Source of the DNA: Portulaca oleracea
Taxonomy: Eukaryota; Streptophyta; Magnoliopsida; Caryophyllales; Portulacaceae
Assembly: GCA_029582165.1 (NCBI GenBank)
Contig: CM055888.1
Span: forward strand, 14,903,001 to 14,967,000
Direction of reading: 5' to 3'
DNA length: 64,000 nt
Made by a program: the position numbers and the translations under genes. Positions 35,201 to 45,792 of the stretch are shown here, piece after piece; within the stretch, counting starts at the first letter, position 1, and every line of letters begins with the position of its first letter. Below the pieces are notes generated by a model. The model was not told where the DNA came from, ran no database searches, and saw nothing but the letters and a program-made list of their open reading frames with translations.

Positions 35201-35511
35201 AAAATAAATATAACCCAAATAAATTAAGGTTTGGGTAATAAAATATAAACGTTAAGAAGTAGAATAATTAAACTCTTTCCGGTTAAAGAAATAACGTAAA
35301 CGGTAAAACTCGATATAAATCACTTTAACGAGTAAATAGAGTAACTTAAAGGTTTATAAACCCGTAACTTGATATTCTTTGCCATCTCCTGCACGAGACT
35401 TGACACCGATAAAATAAATAATTAGAAGTAAACGTGAAAAATTTATACGCAATTTAAGTAATTATGGTAATTAGTACTTAATTAATCGTGATTTTGGGGC
35501 GGGTTGTAACA
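32204..35511 (-). repeat. Chromovirus LTR, right palindrome arm
   Basis: It is the reverse complement of the left arm, with scattered differences. It is preceded on the minus strand by a G-rich polypurine tract (plus strand CCCTCCCCCC, 35512-35524). It lacks the outer 59 nt or so at the palindrome centre. Confidence 0.88.
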
Positions 35512-36110
35512 CCCTCCCCCCCCCCCTAAAAGAAAGTTTCGTCCCCGAAACTTGCGGTTGGATTGATCGCGAAGGAAAAACCTTAGAAAAGATGTGGGTG
35601 GCCTTCCTTCATTTCTTCCTCGGTTTCCCACGTGGCTTCCGAGGTGTCTTGATTTGCCTATAGCGCTTTGACTAAGGGAACTTCCTTTGAACGTAGTCGT
35701 TTAGTCCTCTGATCTAAAATCTGAATTGGTTGTCCGCCAAAGTTAGATCTTCTACAATGAGGTTCTTCTTTAAGAATATACGTCGGGTCCGCACGTATTT
35801 TCGAGTTGGGAAACGTGAAAACGCCATGAGTCTTCCTAAGCTTGAGGGTAACTCTAACCGATATGCCACTGGATTGATCTTTTCACAATGGAATATGGTC
35901 TGATATAGCGAGGGCTCAATTTCCCTTTGGTGTTAAATCTCCGAACCCCTTTAGTTGAAGAAACCTTAAGAAAAACTTGGTCTCCGACTTGAAATTCGAG
36001 CGACCTCCGCCTGTTATCCTCATAGCTCTTTTGCCTACTCTGGGCGGCCTTGATATGTTGCTGAATGACCCTGATTTTATCCGTGGTGTCTTGGATCAAC
36101 TCTGGACCTA
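35512..36110 (-). pseudogene. pol: Chromovirus integrase C-terminus and chromodomain, right arm
   Basis: The minus strand carries [53 protein letters not shown] (integrase C-terminal region) and then chromodomain text in other frames down to about 35590. It extends about 230 bp further into pol than the left arm does. Breaks include a frameshift near 35880 and several at CAG/CCG-rich spots where the left arm is intact. It ends abruptly near 36110. Confidence 0.85.
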
Positions 36111-36660
36111 TGGCTAGAGGTGCCAAAAGGTGTGGATATAACATTAAGGAGCTAAAATGATTGGTTGATACGACATGTGCTCTCCAAAAAAAAATTCTTG
36201 AAAACAAACAATGATTAAAATCGACAAAGTTGATCGCCATCTTGTGATGATAAAGGTGAATTTAGGAGGGGAATGTACCATATGAGTGTGAGGTAAAGCT
36301 TGATTCAAATGATGGACTAGAGGTAAGATAGCCATACGGAGGAGAGTTGAAACTTACAACGGTTGTTCATTACAAGAGAAGGCTAGGTGGATTACGATAC
36401 ATGTGTACGGGTAAAGGAGATTAGAACTCCTAAAACCTCGCAATCTTGCTGGATGTCTCTAAGGAACCCATATACTTCGCAAGTTTATTCCTCAATTCGG
36501 CATTTCCCTCTTAATCTCAATCTTAATCATAAATCTCTTACTCCCGTATGAACCTCCTAATCTCATCATGATTCTATTGCCTCCCTTTTTGTTTCTCCGC
36601 TAACATTGTTCCTTATACAGGATTAGAAATGACTATTATGAACTCCATAACCAAGGTCTA
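36111..36660. other. Non-coding stretch, possibly chromovirus leader
   Basis: Nothing was recognised by translation. Its position directly upstream of a gag-upstream reading frame in plus orientation would fit a leader of the same family, but it does not obviously match the leaders at 47.9-48.6 and 57.9-58.5 kb. Confidence 0.3.
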
Positions 36661-36667
36661 AATCCTT

Positions 36668-37425
36668 ATGTTCGCGATGTTCATGGACCCCGCCACCAAT
36701 GTTCAAGCCCATCTTAAGGCTTTACAAGATGTCCTCGACGCACATTGCGCTGCAAATCCCAAGTCCGAATATCACGACGATATTTACCGGGCCCGATGCC
36801 TTCTAGCGACTCTTCCCCACGAGAGCCCGTGGGATGATATCCGGGATGTGCCAATCGCTTATACGTGGAGAACCCGGACGCCACGCATGGTGCCTCAACT
36901 ATGTAGGGGCTTGGAACCAGATCGTGATGGAGATAATGATCACGCAAGCTGCGCAATCTTTGAGTCTTCACGTCAGTCAGTTAGGACCCTATCTTCATGA
37001 GGTGCTAGGATTACCGGCGCCTGCCAACGCGAGGAAAGCACCAGCTCACGTGTTCGCTCCCCCGGCGGATGAAGTCCGTCTACATTTTTCACCGTACCTC
37101 ACAGGACGTTCAATTGTTCCGAATCTATCGTCTCATGGGGAGACTACGCCTACCGCCCGAATAGCCGGAAAAGAAGAAGAAGATCCTAGCATGGATCTAG
37201 ACCCAGACGAGGTGCGCCCCGAACCAAAACAAATCAAAGAATGCGAAGCAGGAACGTCTACACATGCCGCCCCGGTGGAGAACGACTTTGATTGGACCAC
37301 TTTGGGGCCCATGATTCGGCATACCAAACGCACTACAAGATGCCCTCGACGCACATTGCGCTGCAAATCCCAAATCCGAATATCATGACGACATTTGCCG
37401 AGCCCGATGCCTTCTAGCGACCTAC
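36668..37425 (+). pseudogene. Fragment of the chromovirus gag-upstream frame, with partial self-duplication
   Basis: It translates in pieces to the same protein as 57072-57812: FMDPATNVQAHLKALQD, CAANPKSEYHDD, LLATLPHESPWDDIRD, then in another frame GAWNQIVMEIMITQAAQSL and FDWTTLGP. At about 37330-37422 a second partial copy of the N-terminal part (DALDAHCAANPKSE region) follows directly, after which an LTR begins. It has frameshifts and is not functional. Confidence 0.8.
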
Positions 37426-38097
37426 TGTAACACCCCAACCTTAATCACAAGGTTAAGACTACACTTAGAAACCCAAACCTGCGATTAGCGCAGCGGAACA
37501 CCTTAGGTCGAGGCATTACCGCCGTCTCCCAGAAGAGACAAGGCAACAACACACAAAAGATACTTCCAAAACCACAAGATAACTTACTAACTTGAGAACC
37601 TTCACAAATAAAACTTATACAACCCCTGGATAAAGTTTATTCCTCAAACTCCTTTATTCATTCTTCTTTCATCAATCGTGACATCGACTTCGTTTTTCTC
37701 TAAATAAGTCTAGAGGAACCCTTTTTAATCTCATTTTGACCTTCAATCTTTGGTTCTTATACTTCATTTATCTAAGCTATCTTTCCAAGGTTCAAGTGCC
37801 CTTCTTTGATTTCACCTTTCTACATCAATTTCCCTATGTAATTTCATTCCGGAATTCCTAATTTATTCTACTCTAGCTTCTGTCCGGGCCCATTTTGGAG
37901 CCCTTCCACTCGTTTTTAGCCTCTGGTTCTGTTGACAAAGTTGTAGATTATGTTTTTCCTTATTCCGGGATGTACTCTTTCACTTCGTTTCGATTTTCCT
38001 AACTCAAGTTATGCTATAAACTTTATTTTTATATAACCTGAAATTTTCTTCCTAAGTTATTTCATTTATATTTTACTAATTTTCTAAGCTTGTAAAT
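37426..38097. repeat. Scrambled chromovirus LTR: terminal part forward, internal part inverted
   Basis: Bases 37426-37636 equal the first 211 bp or so of LTR 38637-42037 (TGTAACACCCC onward). From about 37635 to 38097 the sequence is the reverse complement of LTR positions corresponding to about 39571-40035. The join overlaps in about 2-3 bases. It lies directly against copia coding sequence. Confidence 0.85.
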
Positions 38098-38247
38098 CTT
38101 CACGAACTTGTAGACAAAGGCGAAATCAAGCTGCAGGTTTGCATAGCTGATGAACAACGAGCGGACATATTCACAAAGGCGTTTCCAAGCGAGAAGTTCA
38201 GTTACTTCCGGGAACAGATCGGAGTTCAAGATTTTTCTAGATTAAGG
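38098..38247 (+). pseudogene. pol: Copia RNase H C-terminal tail
   Basis: It reads LHELVDKGEIKLQVCIADEQ, RADIFTKAFPSEKFSYFRE, QIGVQDFSRLRGS, the usual end of copia Pol. The tract AAGGGGGA (38245-38252) is the polypurine tract of the copia, next to the 3' LTR. It is assigned to the element that starts at 10312 by the matching LTR and target duplication. About 200 bp of RNase H between 14597 and here is missing. Confidence 0.85.
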
Positions 38248-38252
38248 GGGAG

Positions 38253-38629
38253 TGTTAAAAATATGTAAGTTAATCTAGAAAAATCTTACTAGAAGATTCT
38301 TCTAGAAAATCTAAAGATAATTTATGAGGGGATTATTGTAAGGCATTCTAGAAATATCAAGATATTGTAAAAGAAAAATCTATATAATAATTAAGAGATA
38401 TTATGGAGGAAAATGAAAAAATACTTTGGAGGTTAAGAATAGATATTATGATCACCTCCTTAGAGTAAGTATAAATATAGGTGATAGGCACCATTTGCAA
38501 TCAACATAAACAACCAAGCATTGTAACACACTTATCCCTCCACCAATAATAAAAACTCTTCCTTTCATACAATTCTTCCTTCATGCATCTCCATAAAACA
38601 TAACTCCTTCTAAACACCCAAACCTAACA
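38253..38629 (+). repeat. Copia 3' LTR
   Basis: It begins TGTTAAAAATATG after the polypurine tract, ends CCTAACA, and is followed by the target duplication TAACC. It differs from the 5' LTR by scattered substitutions and small indels, including an extra 4 bp in CTTCATGCATCTCC. TATA box near 38470. Confidence 0.92.
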
Positions 38630-38636
38630 TAACCCA

Positions 38637-41600
38637 TGTAACACCCCAACCTTAATCACAAGGTTAAGACTACACTTAGAAACCCAAACCTGCGATTAGC
38701 GCAGCGGAACACCTTAGGTCGAGGCATTACCGCCGTCTCCCAAAAGAGACAAGGCAACAACACACAAAAGATACTTCCAAAACCACAAGATAACTTACTA
38801 ACTTGAGAACCTTCACAAATAAAACTTATACAACCCCTGGATAAAGTATATAACTTAAACATAACTTAAAAACTAGAACAACTTCCAAAATTCCAGCTCG
38901 TCCTTGCTGACCGATGAAAACCTTAGAGAACTACCTCAAGAACCTTGAATTACTTTGCAACCGACTTGTCCTTGCCATGGGAGCTCGACCTCCTAAAACA
39001 AAACATTAAAACATTGCAAAAAGGTGAGTGGGGAAACACTCAGTACGCAAACCTCCAGCACGTAAACCGTTCGAAAACGGTTTTGGTGCCGGCATTTAAA
39101 TTCATTTTGAAAATACGGGAAGGGTAGTAAAATAGGACTGGCATGGCCTGAACATAAACATATGCATAACATAAATCAATGAAGATAGAAATTAGGTGGA
39201 ACCCTTACGATCGGTGCAAGCACCTCACACACGCGTATGCCCAAGTTGATCTAAACTTGGAATAAGTGATCAGCGATGCGACATTTGGCAGTCAAGGCAC
39301 TCTGATCAGGAGTGCTAAAACATGAATGTAAGAATAAGCATAGAATGCGGGTCCACTGTTAAATATAAAGTCATTGTAACCCATAAAACTTGACATGGCA
39401 TAAATTGAATGAATTACGACTATAATTTAGATCGTAAAAGCTGGACAATTCACGTACCTTGAGACGCTAGAGACCTTGGCGGCGCAGCTCGGCTTGGAGA
39501 TGGCTTTTGAAACTTGTCAACTAGGATAAGAATAAGTAGAAATGAAGAACCGAATAAAGTTCTAAATTAGATTTACAAGTTTAGAAAATTAGTAAAATAT
39601 AAATGAAATAACTTAGGAAGAAAATTTCAGGTTATACAAAAATAAAGTTTATAGCATAACTTGAGTTAGGAAAATCGAAACGAAGTGAAAGAGTACATCC
39701 CGGAATAGGGAAAAACATAATCTACAACTTTGTCAACAGAACTAGAGGCTAAAAACGAGTGGAAGGGCTCCAAAATGGGCCCGGACAGAAGCTAGAGTAG
39801 AATAAATTAGGAATTCCGGAATGAAATTACATAGGGAAATTGATGTAGAAAGGTGAAGTCAAAGAAGGGCACTTGAACCTTGGAAAGATAGCTTAGATAA
39901 ATGAAGTATAAGAACCAAAGATTGAAGGTCAAAATGAGATTAAAAAGGGTTCCTCTAGACTTATTTAGAGAAAAACGAAGTCGATGTCACGATTGATGAA
40001 AGAAGAATGAATAAAGGAGTTTGAGGAATAAACATTGAGTTGAGCACTTAGAGAAACTTAACTTGAGAGTTATTTAGAACTTGGAAGTCACTAGCTAGAT
40101 AAAACTTTGATCAACCCAAAGATATTGAACTCTTAACTAACACTCGTTGGGAGATATGTATACCTGTGTTTAAATCACTACTCTTGGCTAAAAGACCTTA
40201 GAACATACTTAGGCCTCCAAAACCATACTTTCTCCCCTTAAGACTTTAACCTAAGATTATAACATATAATCATAACTTTATCAATGCTTAAAGTCCCCTA
40301 TTGACTTGGTTTAGAACCTTAAAGATGGAATTTTATAAAGGGTAAACTGGGCAGAAACTTCAAGTAGACAGCCCTTCTTCCCGGGCTCATATCTCACACT
40401 CCCGACATCGTATAACTACAAACCATACCTTTCCGGAAAGCTTGCAAAGAGGCCTAAAACTTTCATGTTTACCATAAAAACCAAAAAGATCTCCAAAGGG
40501 ACGAAAAACAGCCCTCAAAACACTGACTCAAAATTTCGTATATAAAATTGTACCTTCACGGTTTCGGTCATAACTCGGGCTATACATGTCGAAAATTAGA
40601 AATTCCAAAGCCTATGGTTTGCTAACACCTTAAGCTATCAAATGGCGTAGAAATCTGGGCAAAAATCCCATTTTTATACTGCTGTAAATTTCCAGAATTG
40701 AAACAGAGTCTAATGTGTTCTTAAATTCAGCTCTAATGGTACATTTAGCCCTTAATTCACACTAATTCTCAACCAAACTCCACTTTGGCTAATATCTACT
40801 ATATTTCCAGAATTAAACCTTGAAAGTTAACTCATCAAAGAGCTTAAATCCCACATGCAACCATGGATTAAACACAAACTCAACATAAAGGACTTGTTCT
40901 TGAACTCTTTCACCAAAAACTCACTAATTCACCCAAATTAAACATGATAACACTAAAATAATAAACTTAGCATATATAACCAGCCCTTAATACTCAGAAA
41001 CTTACCAAGAAATTCACATGCATCAAGATTACAACAACATCCATCAAGAATTTAACAAGAAAACCTCAAGAACTCATCCAAATACACATGCACATACTCC
41101 AAACTCAAACCCTAACTTAACCAATCCAATTATACACTTGAATTCATGAATTTAGAGAGTAAAAGAGAAAGAATTTATAAAAGAAACATATACATAACAT
41201 GTAATTTCAGATTAGGGTTTATAGAAATTGAAATTGGGGTTTGAGAGATTACCCTTGGAGTTGAAATTGGATGAAAACACAAGAGGGAGGAAGGAGAAGG
41301 CGGCGGCCACCAGAGGCTGGCGGTTTCCGGCGCCGGCTGGCCGGAAAAAGGCGGCTGGTGGCTGGGCTGGTGGCTCGGCAGATTGGAGGGGGAAGAAGAG
41401 TGGTGAGAGCTTGAGAGTTTTGTCTAATTTGAAAGAGAGTAGAAGACTTAGCCCCCTATTACTATCACACACCTATATATATCATCTACTTAAGATTAAT
41501 ACTAATAATAACTCAAATAAAACCTTAATTAAAAAGTAATAGGATGATAACAATAGGATAAATATATTGTAATTGTTGTAATAAATTGAAACATTGGGTT

Positions 41601-42037
41601 TTTGTAGGAATTTAAATATATTGATGATAATTTGGTAATGTAAAAATAAAATATAATGGAATTTGGATTAAAATAGGATAAAATGAGTAAAATTACCACT
41701 TGAAACAATATAAAGGGAATGAAATTAAATAAATTAAAATTGGAACGGTAAAATATATATATAGAAATCGGGCGGATAAATATTAACCGTTTCTCGGTAA
41801 ATAAATTTATAACGTAAAACATATAACCTGAAATACTTTAACTCATTGAAATAATGCGTAAAGTAAACTTTTAAGCCGATAGTCCGGCACCTTAGCCATC
41901 TCCTGCGCGAGACTTGACACCGATATCAATAAATAAATAAATAGATAAATAAAGGTAAGCGAAAAATTTATAACGCGATTTGAATAATTACGATGATTAA
42001 TAGATAATTAAACATGATTTTGGGGTGGGTTATTACA
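38637..42037 (-). repeat. Chromovirus LTR A (3' LTR of internal copy 1)
   Basis: About 3.4 kb, long for plant gypsy but usual for Tekay/Del. On the minus strand it starts TGTAATAACCCACCCC and ends GGTTGGGGTGTTACA. A TATA-like sequence lies at 41473-41482 (minus). It differs from LTRs B and C at several shared sites, for example near 39554, 39249-39290, 39645 and 41634. A minus-strand frame at 41212-41472 lies in the leader region and matches no known protein. Confidence 0.92.
38993..41256 (-). other. Splice-like architecture inside the chromovirus LTR
   Basis: Minus strand: a donor-like CCAAGG|GTAATC near 41252, an acceptor-like TATCCTAG before 39520, a 63-nt block 39520-39458, a strong donor AAG|GTACGTG at 39457, and an acceptor TTGTTTTAG before 38992. 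This gives two putative introns of about 1.73 kb and 465 nt. LTRs B and C keep all four sites. The palindrome-arm LTR keeps the same exon length (31317-31379), but its second donor reads AAG|ATACGC. The introns would lie downstream of the TATA box. No RNA data. Confidence 0.45.
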
Positions 42038-42053
42038 TCCTCCCCTAAAAGAA
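42038..42053 (-). other. Chromovirus polypurine tract, copy 1
   Basis: The minus strand reads TTTTAGGGGAGGA just before the LTR start. Copy 2 has a longer G run at 51990-52005. Confidence 0.8.
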
Positions 42054-42098
42054 GTTTCGTCCCGAAACTTGATGGTGGTTAAAGCGTGATTGGTTACC

Positions 42099-43829
42099 TC
42101 AAAAGAGATGAGGGTATCGTTCTTTCATGCTCACCTCGGTTTCCCAAGTGGCCTCCGAGGTATCTTGATTTGCCCACAGCACTTTGACTAATGGGACTTC
42201 TTTCGTGCGTAGCTGTTTGATTCGTCGATCCAAAATTCGAATCGGTTGCTGCTCGAAGGTTAGATCTTCGGCCAAAAGCGGCGGCTCCTCCACTAGAATA
42301 TGCTTCGGGTCCGGCACATACTTTCGGAGCTGCGACATGTGAAAAACGTCGTGGATCCTTCCTAAGCTAGAAGGTAACTATATTCGGTATGCTACCGGGT
42401 TGATCTTTTCTATCACCGGATATGGCCCAATAAAACGTGGACTTAATTTTCCTTTGATGTTAAATCTTCGAACTCCTTTGGTTGGAGAAATTTTAAGAAA
42501 AACTTGATCACCCACTTGAAATTCGAGAGGTTTTCGCCTCCTATCTGCATAACTCTTTTGCCGACTTTGAGCAGTCTTGATGTGCTGCTGGATGACTCGG
42601 ATCTTGTCGGTCGTCTCTTGGATTAGCTCCGGACCTATGACTAACGCTTCATCTAATTCTCCCCAGCACAACGGGGTACGACATCTCCTGCCATAAAGTG
42701 CTTCAAACGGGGCCATTTTAATAGTGGCCTGGTAGCTATTATTATATGAAAATTCTACGAGTGGGAGGAACTCATCCCAATTCCCTTGAAAATCCAGAAC
42801 ACATGCACGCAACATATCTTCTACAATCTGATTAACCCTTTCGGTTTGACCATCGCTCTCCGGATGGTATGAGCTACTAAAATTGAGTCGTGTACCGAAA
42901 GCTTTCTGCAGCGCGCTCCAAAATCTCGACTGGAACCTGGTATCCCGGTCGGATATTATTTCTTTCGGAATTCCGTGCAAACGGACAACTTCTTGAATGT
43001 ATATATTTGCTAGCTTATCTACCTTCCACCCTTCGTGGATAGGGACAAAATGTGCCGACTTGGTCAAGCGGTCCACAATCACCCAAATGGCATTCTTCCT
43101 GGACATGGTGAGGGGTAAACTCATGATGAAGTCCATAGAAATTGATTCCCATTTCCACGTGGGAATTTCCAAAGGTCGGAGTTCTCCTGATGGTCGTCGA
43201 TGTTCAGCCTTGATCCTTTGACAGGTTAGGCACCTATTCACATAATTGGCTATGTCCTTTTTCATGTTTGGCCACCAGAAATTTTCCTTCAAATCCCTAT
43301 ACATTTTGGTCCCTCCAGGGTGCACTGAATATAATGAGTTGTTGCTTTCTTCCATAAGCTTCAGCCTTAAATCTCCTCTGTTAGGCACACACAACCTATT
43401 CTGAAATCTTAAGGTTCCATCATCTTGAATTAGGAATCCTGGCATCCCTTTTATGACAAGATTATCCATGATTCTCTTGAGTTCAGGATTATTCACCTGT
43501 TCTGCCTTGATTTCCTCAATAATAGATGGCTGTAGTGATAAGGTGGCTAACTTCCTTGTCACTTCTCCTTGCTTAACTAGCTCAATGTTTTCTTTCCATA
43601 GCTCTTGTTGCAGCTTTGGGCGAACCTCTAGACAGGTCGACTTTCCATGCCGAGTCTTCCTACTTAGGGCATCGGCCACTACATTTGCTTTGCCGGGATG
43701 ATATTGGATATCTAAATCATAATCCTTGATAAGTTCTAGCCATCTTCGCTGCCTTAAATTTAACTCCTTTTGAGTGAATATGTACTTGAGACTTTTATGA
43801 TCCGTAAAGACAAATGCATTTAACTCCAT
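42099..43829 (-). pseudogene. pol: Chromovirus RNase H end, integrase and chromodomain, copy 1
   Basis: The minus strand opens in RNase H ([31 protein letters not shown]). It continues with the integrase zinc domain ([31 protein letters not shown]). The core follows with all three acidic residues: [17 protein letters not shown] and [11 protein letters not shown]. Then come the C-terminal region ([30 protein letters not shown]) and the chromodomain (FEQQPIRILDRRIKQLRTKE to YPHLF). A single TAG (E to stop) at about 42376-42378 separates integrase from the chromodomain; copy 2 has a sense codon there. Otherwise it is open for 483 codons. Confidence 0.93.
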
Positions 43830-44947
43830 ATAGGTAGTGCCTCCAAATCTTCAAGGCAAACACCACTGCCGCGAGCTCTAGGTCATGAGTGGGGTAATTT
43901 TTCTCGTAAGGCTTTAACTGTCGTGATGCATATGCGATCACCTTATCATCCTGCATCAGCACACATCCTAATCCTTGATGGGACGCATCACTATATACCA
44001 CATATTCTCTTCCTTCCTCGGGAAGGATAACACCGATCGTCGTTAACTTCTCCTTGAGCACTTGGAAGGCTTCTTCACACTCGTCAGACCATTCGAAACG
44101 AGTCGATTTCTTGAGAAGGTTGGTCAATGGTAGAGCTAACTTAGAGAAATTCGGTACGAATCTCCTATAATATCCTGCCATGCCTAAGAAACTTCGCACT
44201 TCACTAACTGTAGAAGGTCTTGCCCAGCTTTGAACGGAAGAAACTTTGCTAGGATCCACCTGGATCCCTTTACTGGTGATTATGTGACCCAAAAATGCTA
44301 CTTCTTTCAACCAAAACTCACATTTAGAAAACTTGGCGAACAGCTGTCGCTCTCTTAGAGTCTGAAGGACAATCCTCAAATGGTTCTCATGCTCCTCTTG
44401 ACTTTTTGAATAGACCAGAATATCATCTATAAATACTACTACAAACTTATCCAAATAGGGTTTGAATACCCTGTTCATCAGATCCATAAATACTGCCGGT
44501 GCATTGGTAAGCCCAAACGGCATCACTGTAAACTCATAATGCCCATATCTTGTCCTGAAAGCGGTCTTGGGTATATCCTCAGCTCTAACTCTGAGCTGGT
44601 GGTATCCTGATCTCAAATCTATCTTAGAAAACATCCCAGCTCCTTGAAGCTGGTCAAACAGTTCATCAATCCTTGGTAGAGGATACTTGTTCTTGATGGT
44701 AACTTTGTTCAGCTCGCGGTAATCAATACATAGCCTTAAGCTACCGTCCTTCTTCCTTACAAACAACACCGAGCTCCCGGGGTGATGTGCTAGGTCTGAT
44801 GAATCCTTTAACCAATAGATCATCCAATTGCTCTTTTAACTCCTTAAGCTCTGCAGGTGCCATTCTATATGGTGCCTTAGATATAGGTCTTGTTCCCGGA
44901 ATTAGCTCAATCTCAAAATCAATTTCCCTCCTCGGGGGTAACTCCAT
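43795..44947 (-). pseudogene. pol: Chromovirus reverse transcriptase and RNase H, copy 1
   Basis: RT motifs on the minus strand are [73 protein letters not shown] and active site [10 protein letters not shown]. RNase H follows ([32 protein letters not shown]). Breaks: a frame change near 44760-44780 (GAGCTCCCGGGG where copy 2 has GGAGCTCCCCAGGG), a changed stretch near 44030, and one near 43803. Each break lies where copy 2 reads through, so sequence error or private mutation are both possible. Confidence 0.92.
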
Positions 44948-44967
44948 AATTTCTTCTGGGAAGACAT

Positions 44968-45792
44968 CTAGAAAATTACATACTCGGGGATTTCCTCTAT
45001 CTTGAGCGGAGTCTTCAAATCTTCACTTACCAAACATAGATAACCCTCGCACCCATGATTAAGCATCCTTCGAGCCTTTACATAAGTTATGATGGGGCAC
45101 GGGTCAGCTCCTAAGTCCCCAACGAAGTGGACTTCTGTGCCTGAGGCGTTCTTAAGAATGACTATCCCCTTATCACACTTGATTTGGGCTTGCGTTGAAA
45201 TTAACCAATCCATACCCAGAATGATATCAAACTCTTTTAGGTCTAACTGGATAAGGTTAGCGGGAAATATCTCTGATTTTAACATGAGTGGGACACCCAC
45301 AAAACTAGTCGTGCAAGGCATGGTTTGACCATTAGGTAAACTGATAGAATAATTTACTTTTCTGGCTACATTTTGGAACTTTAACTTTGAGGCAACTTTG
45401 GTTGAAATAAAAGAGTGCGTCGCTCCCGAATCAAATAAAGCAGTCAAAGGTTGCATATATATATAAACTGTGCCAGTAACAACTATACCAGATTTTGCTG
45501 CCTCCTGCCTGCTCATGACGTATGCTTGACCCACTGAGCCTTGTTGCGGTGCCTTCGTTGGCGGTGCTGGACGTGTGGTGCCTGGTTCTGATCTTCGGGC
45601 TCTCCTTGGGCATTCTGCAGCTTTATGATCCGGGGCTCCACACCACAAACAATTCCCCGTACCTACCCGACATTCGGAGGTAGGGTGGTTGGTCCTGCCA
45701 CATTTCCTGCAGGGTTCCTTGACATTGACAGGAGTTGCTTGATTCCCGGGAAATTTGAAGTCTTGGCCTCTTGGCTGGACTATTCCCCACAT
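44968..45792 (-). pseudogene. pol: Chromovirus nucleocapsid zinc knuckles and protease, copy 1
   Basis: A CCHC-like pair, CRKCGRTNHPTSEC and CLWCGAPDHKAAEC, is followed by a Pro/Thr linker and the retropepsin: LTALFDSGATHSFIS (catalytic DSG), [20 protein letters not shown]. It ends in EIPEYVIF because of a one-base difference near 44980 (ACTCGGGG against ACTACGGGG in copy 2) that breaks the join to RT. Confidence 0.9.

Larger units (their letters stand above)
28474..35884. repeat. Large palindrome: two chromovirus 3' ends head to head
   Basis: The left arm is about 28474-32164 and the right arm about 32206-35884, with a 41-nt spacer. Each arm holds the end of pol, a polypurine tract and a nearly whole LTR. 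The arms are visibly near-identical over long stretches. At the centre the left LTR runs to within about 17 nt of its end, and the right LTR begins about 59 nt inside its end. GATTA (32204-32208) can be assigned to either side, so the join has 5-bp microhomology. Confidence 0.9.
10307..38634 (+). mobile_element. Ty1/copia element split by nested insertions (10312-38629), TSD TAACC
   Basis: Two strongly similar LTRs, 10312-10676 and 38253-38629, lie 27.6 kb apart in the same orientation. They are flanked by the same 5-bp sequence TAACC (10307-10311 and 38630-38634). Gag and pol up to RNase H lie at 10810-14597, and the last coding piece plus polypurine tract at 38098-38252. Everything between 14598 and 38097 is later insertion or rearrangement, with roughly 200 bp of RNase H deleted. 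Confidence 0.85.

Noticed and set aside
38656..38862. 68-codon minus-strand frame repeated exactly at 48618-48824 and 58560-58766
   Set aside because: Conservation is explained by the LTR copies being nearly identical. It lies at the LTR end and shows no protein signature, though it would fall in the last exon-like part.
43453..43701. 82-codon plus-strand frame opposite integrase, repeated at 53408-53656
   Set aside because: It is antisense to well-defined integrase/RNase H coding sequence, so identity follows from the coding strand.
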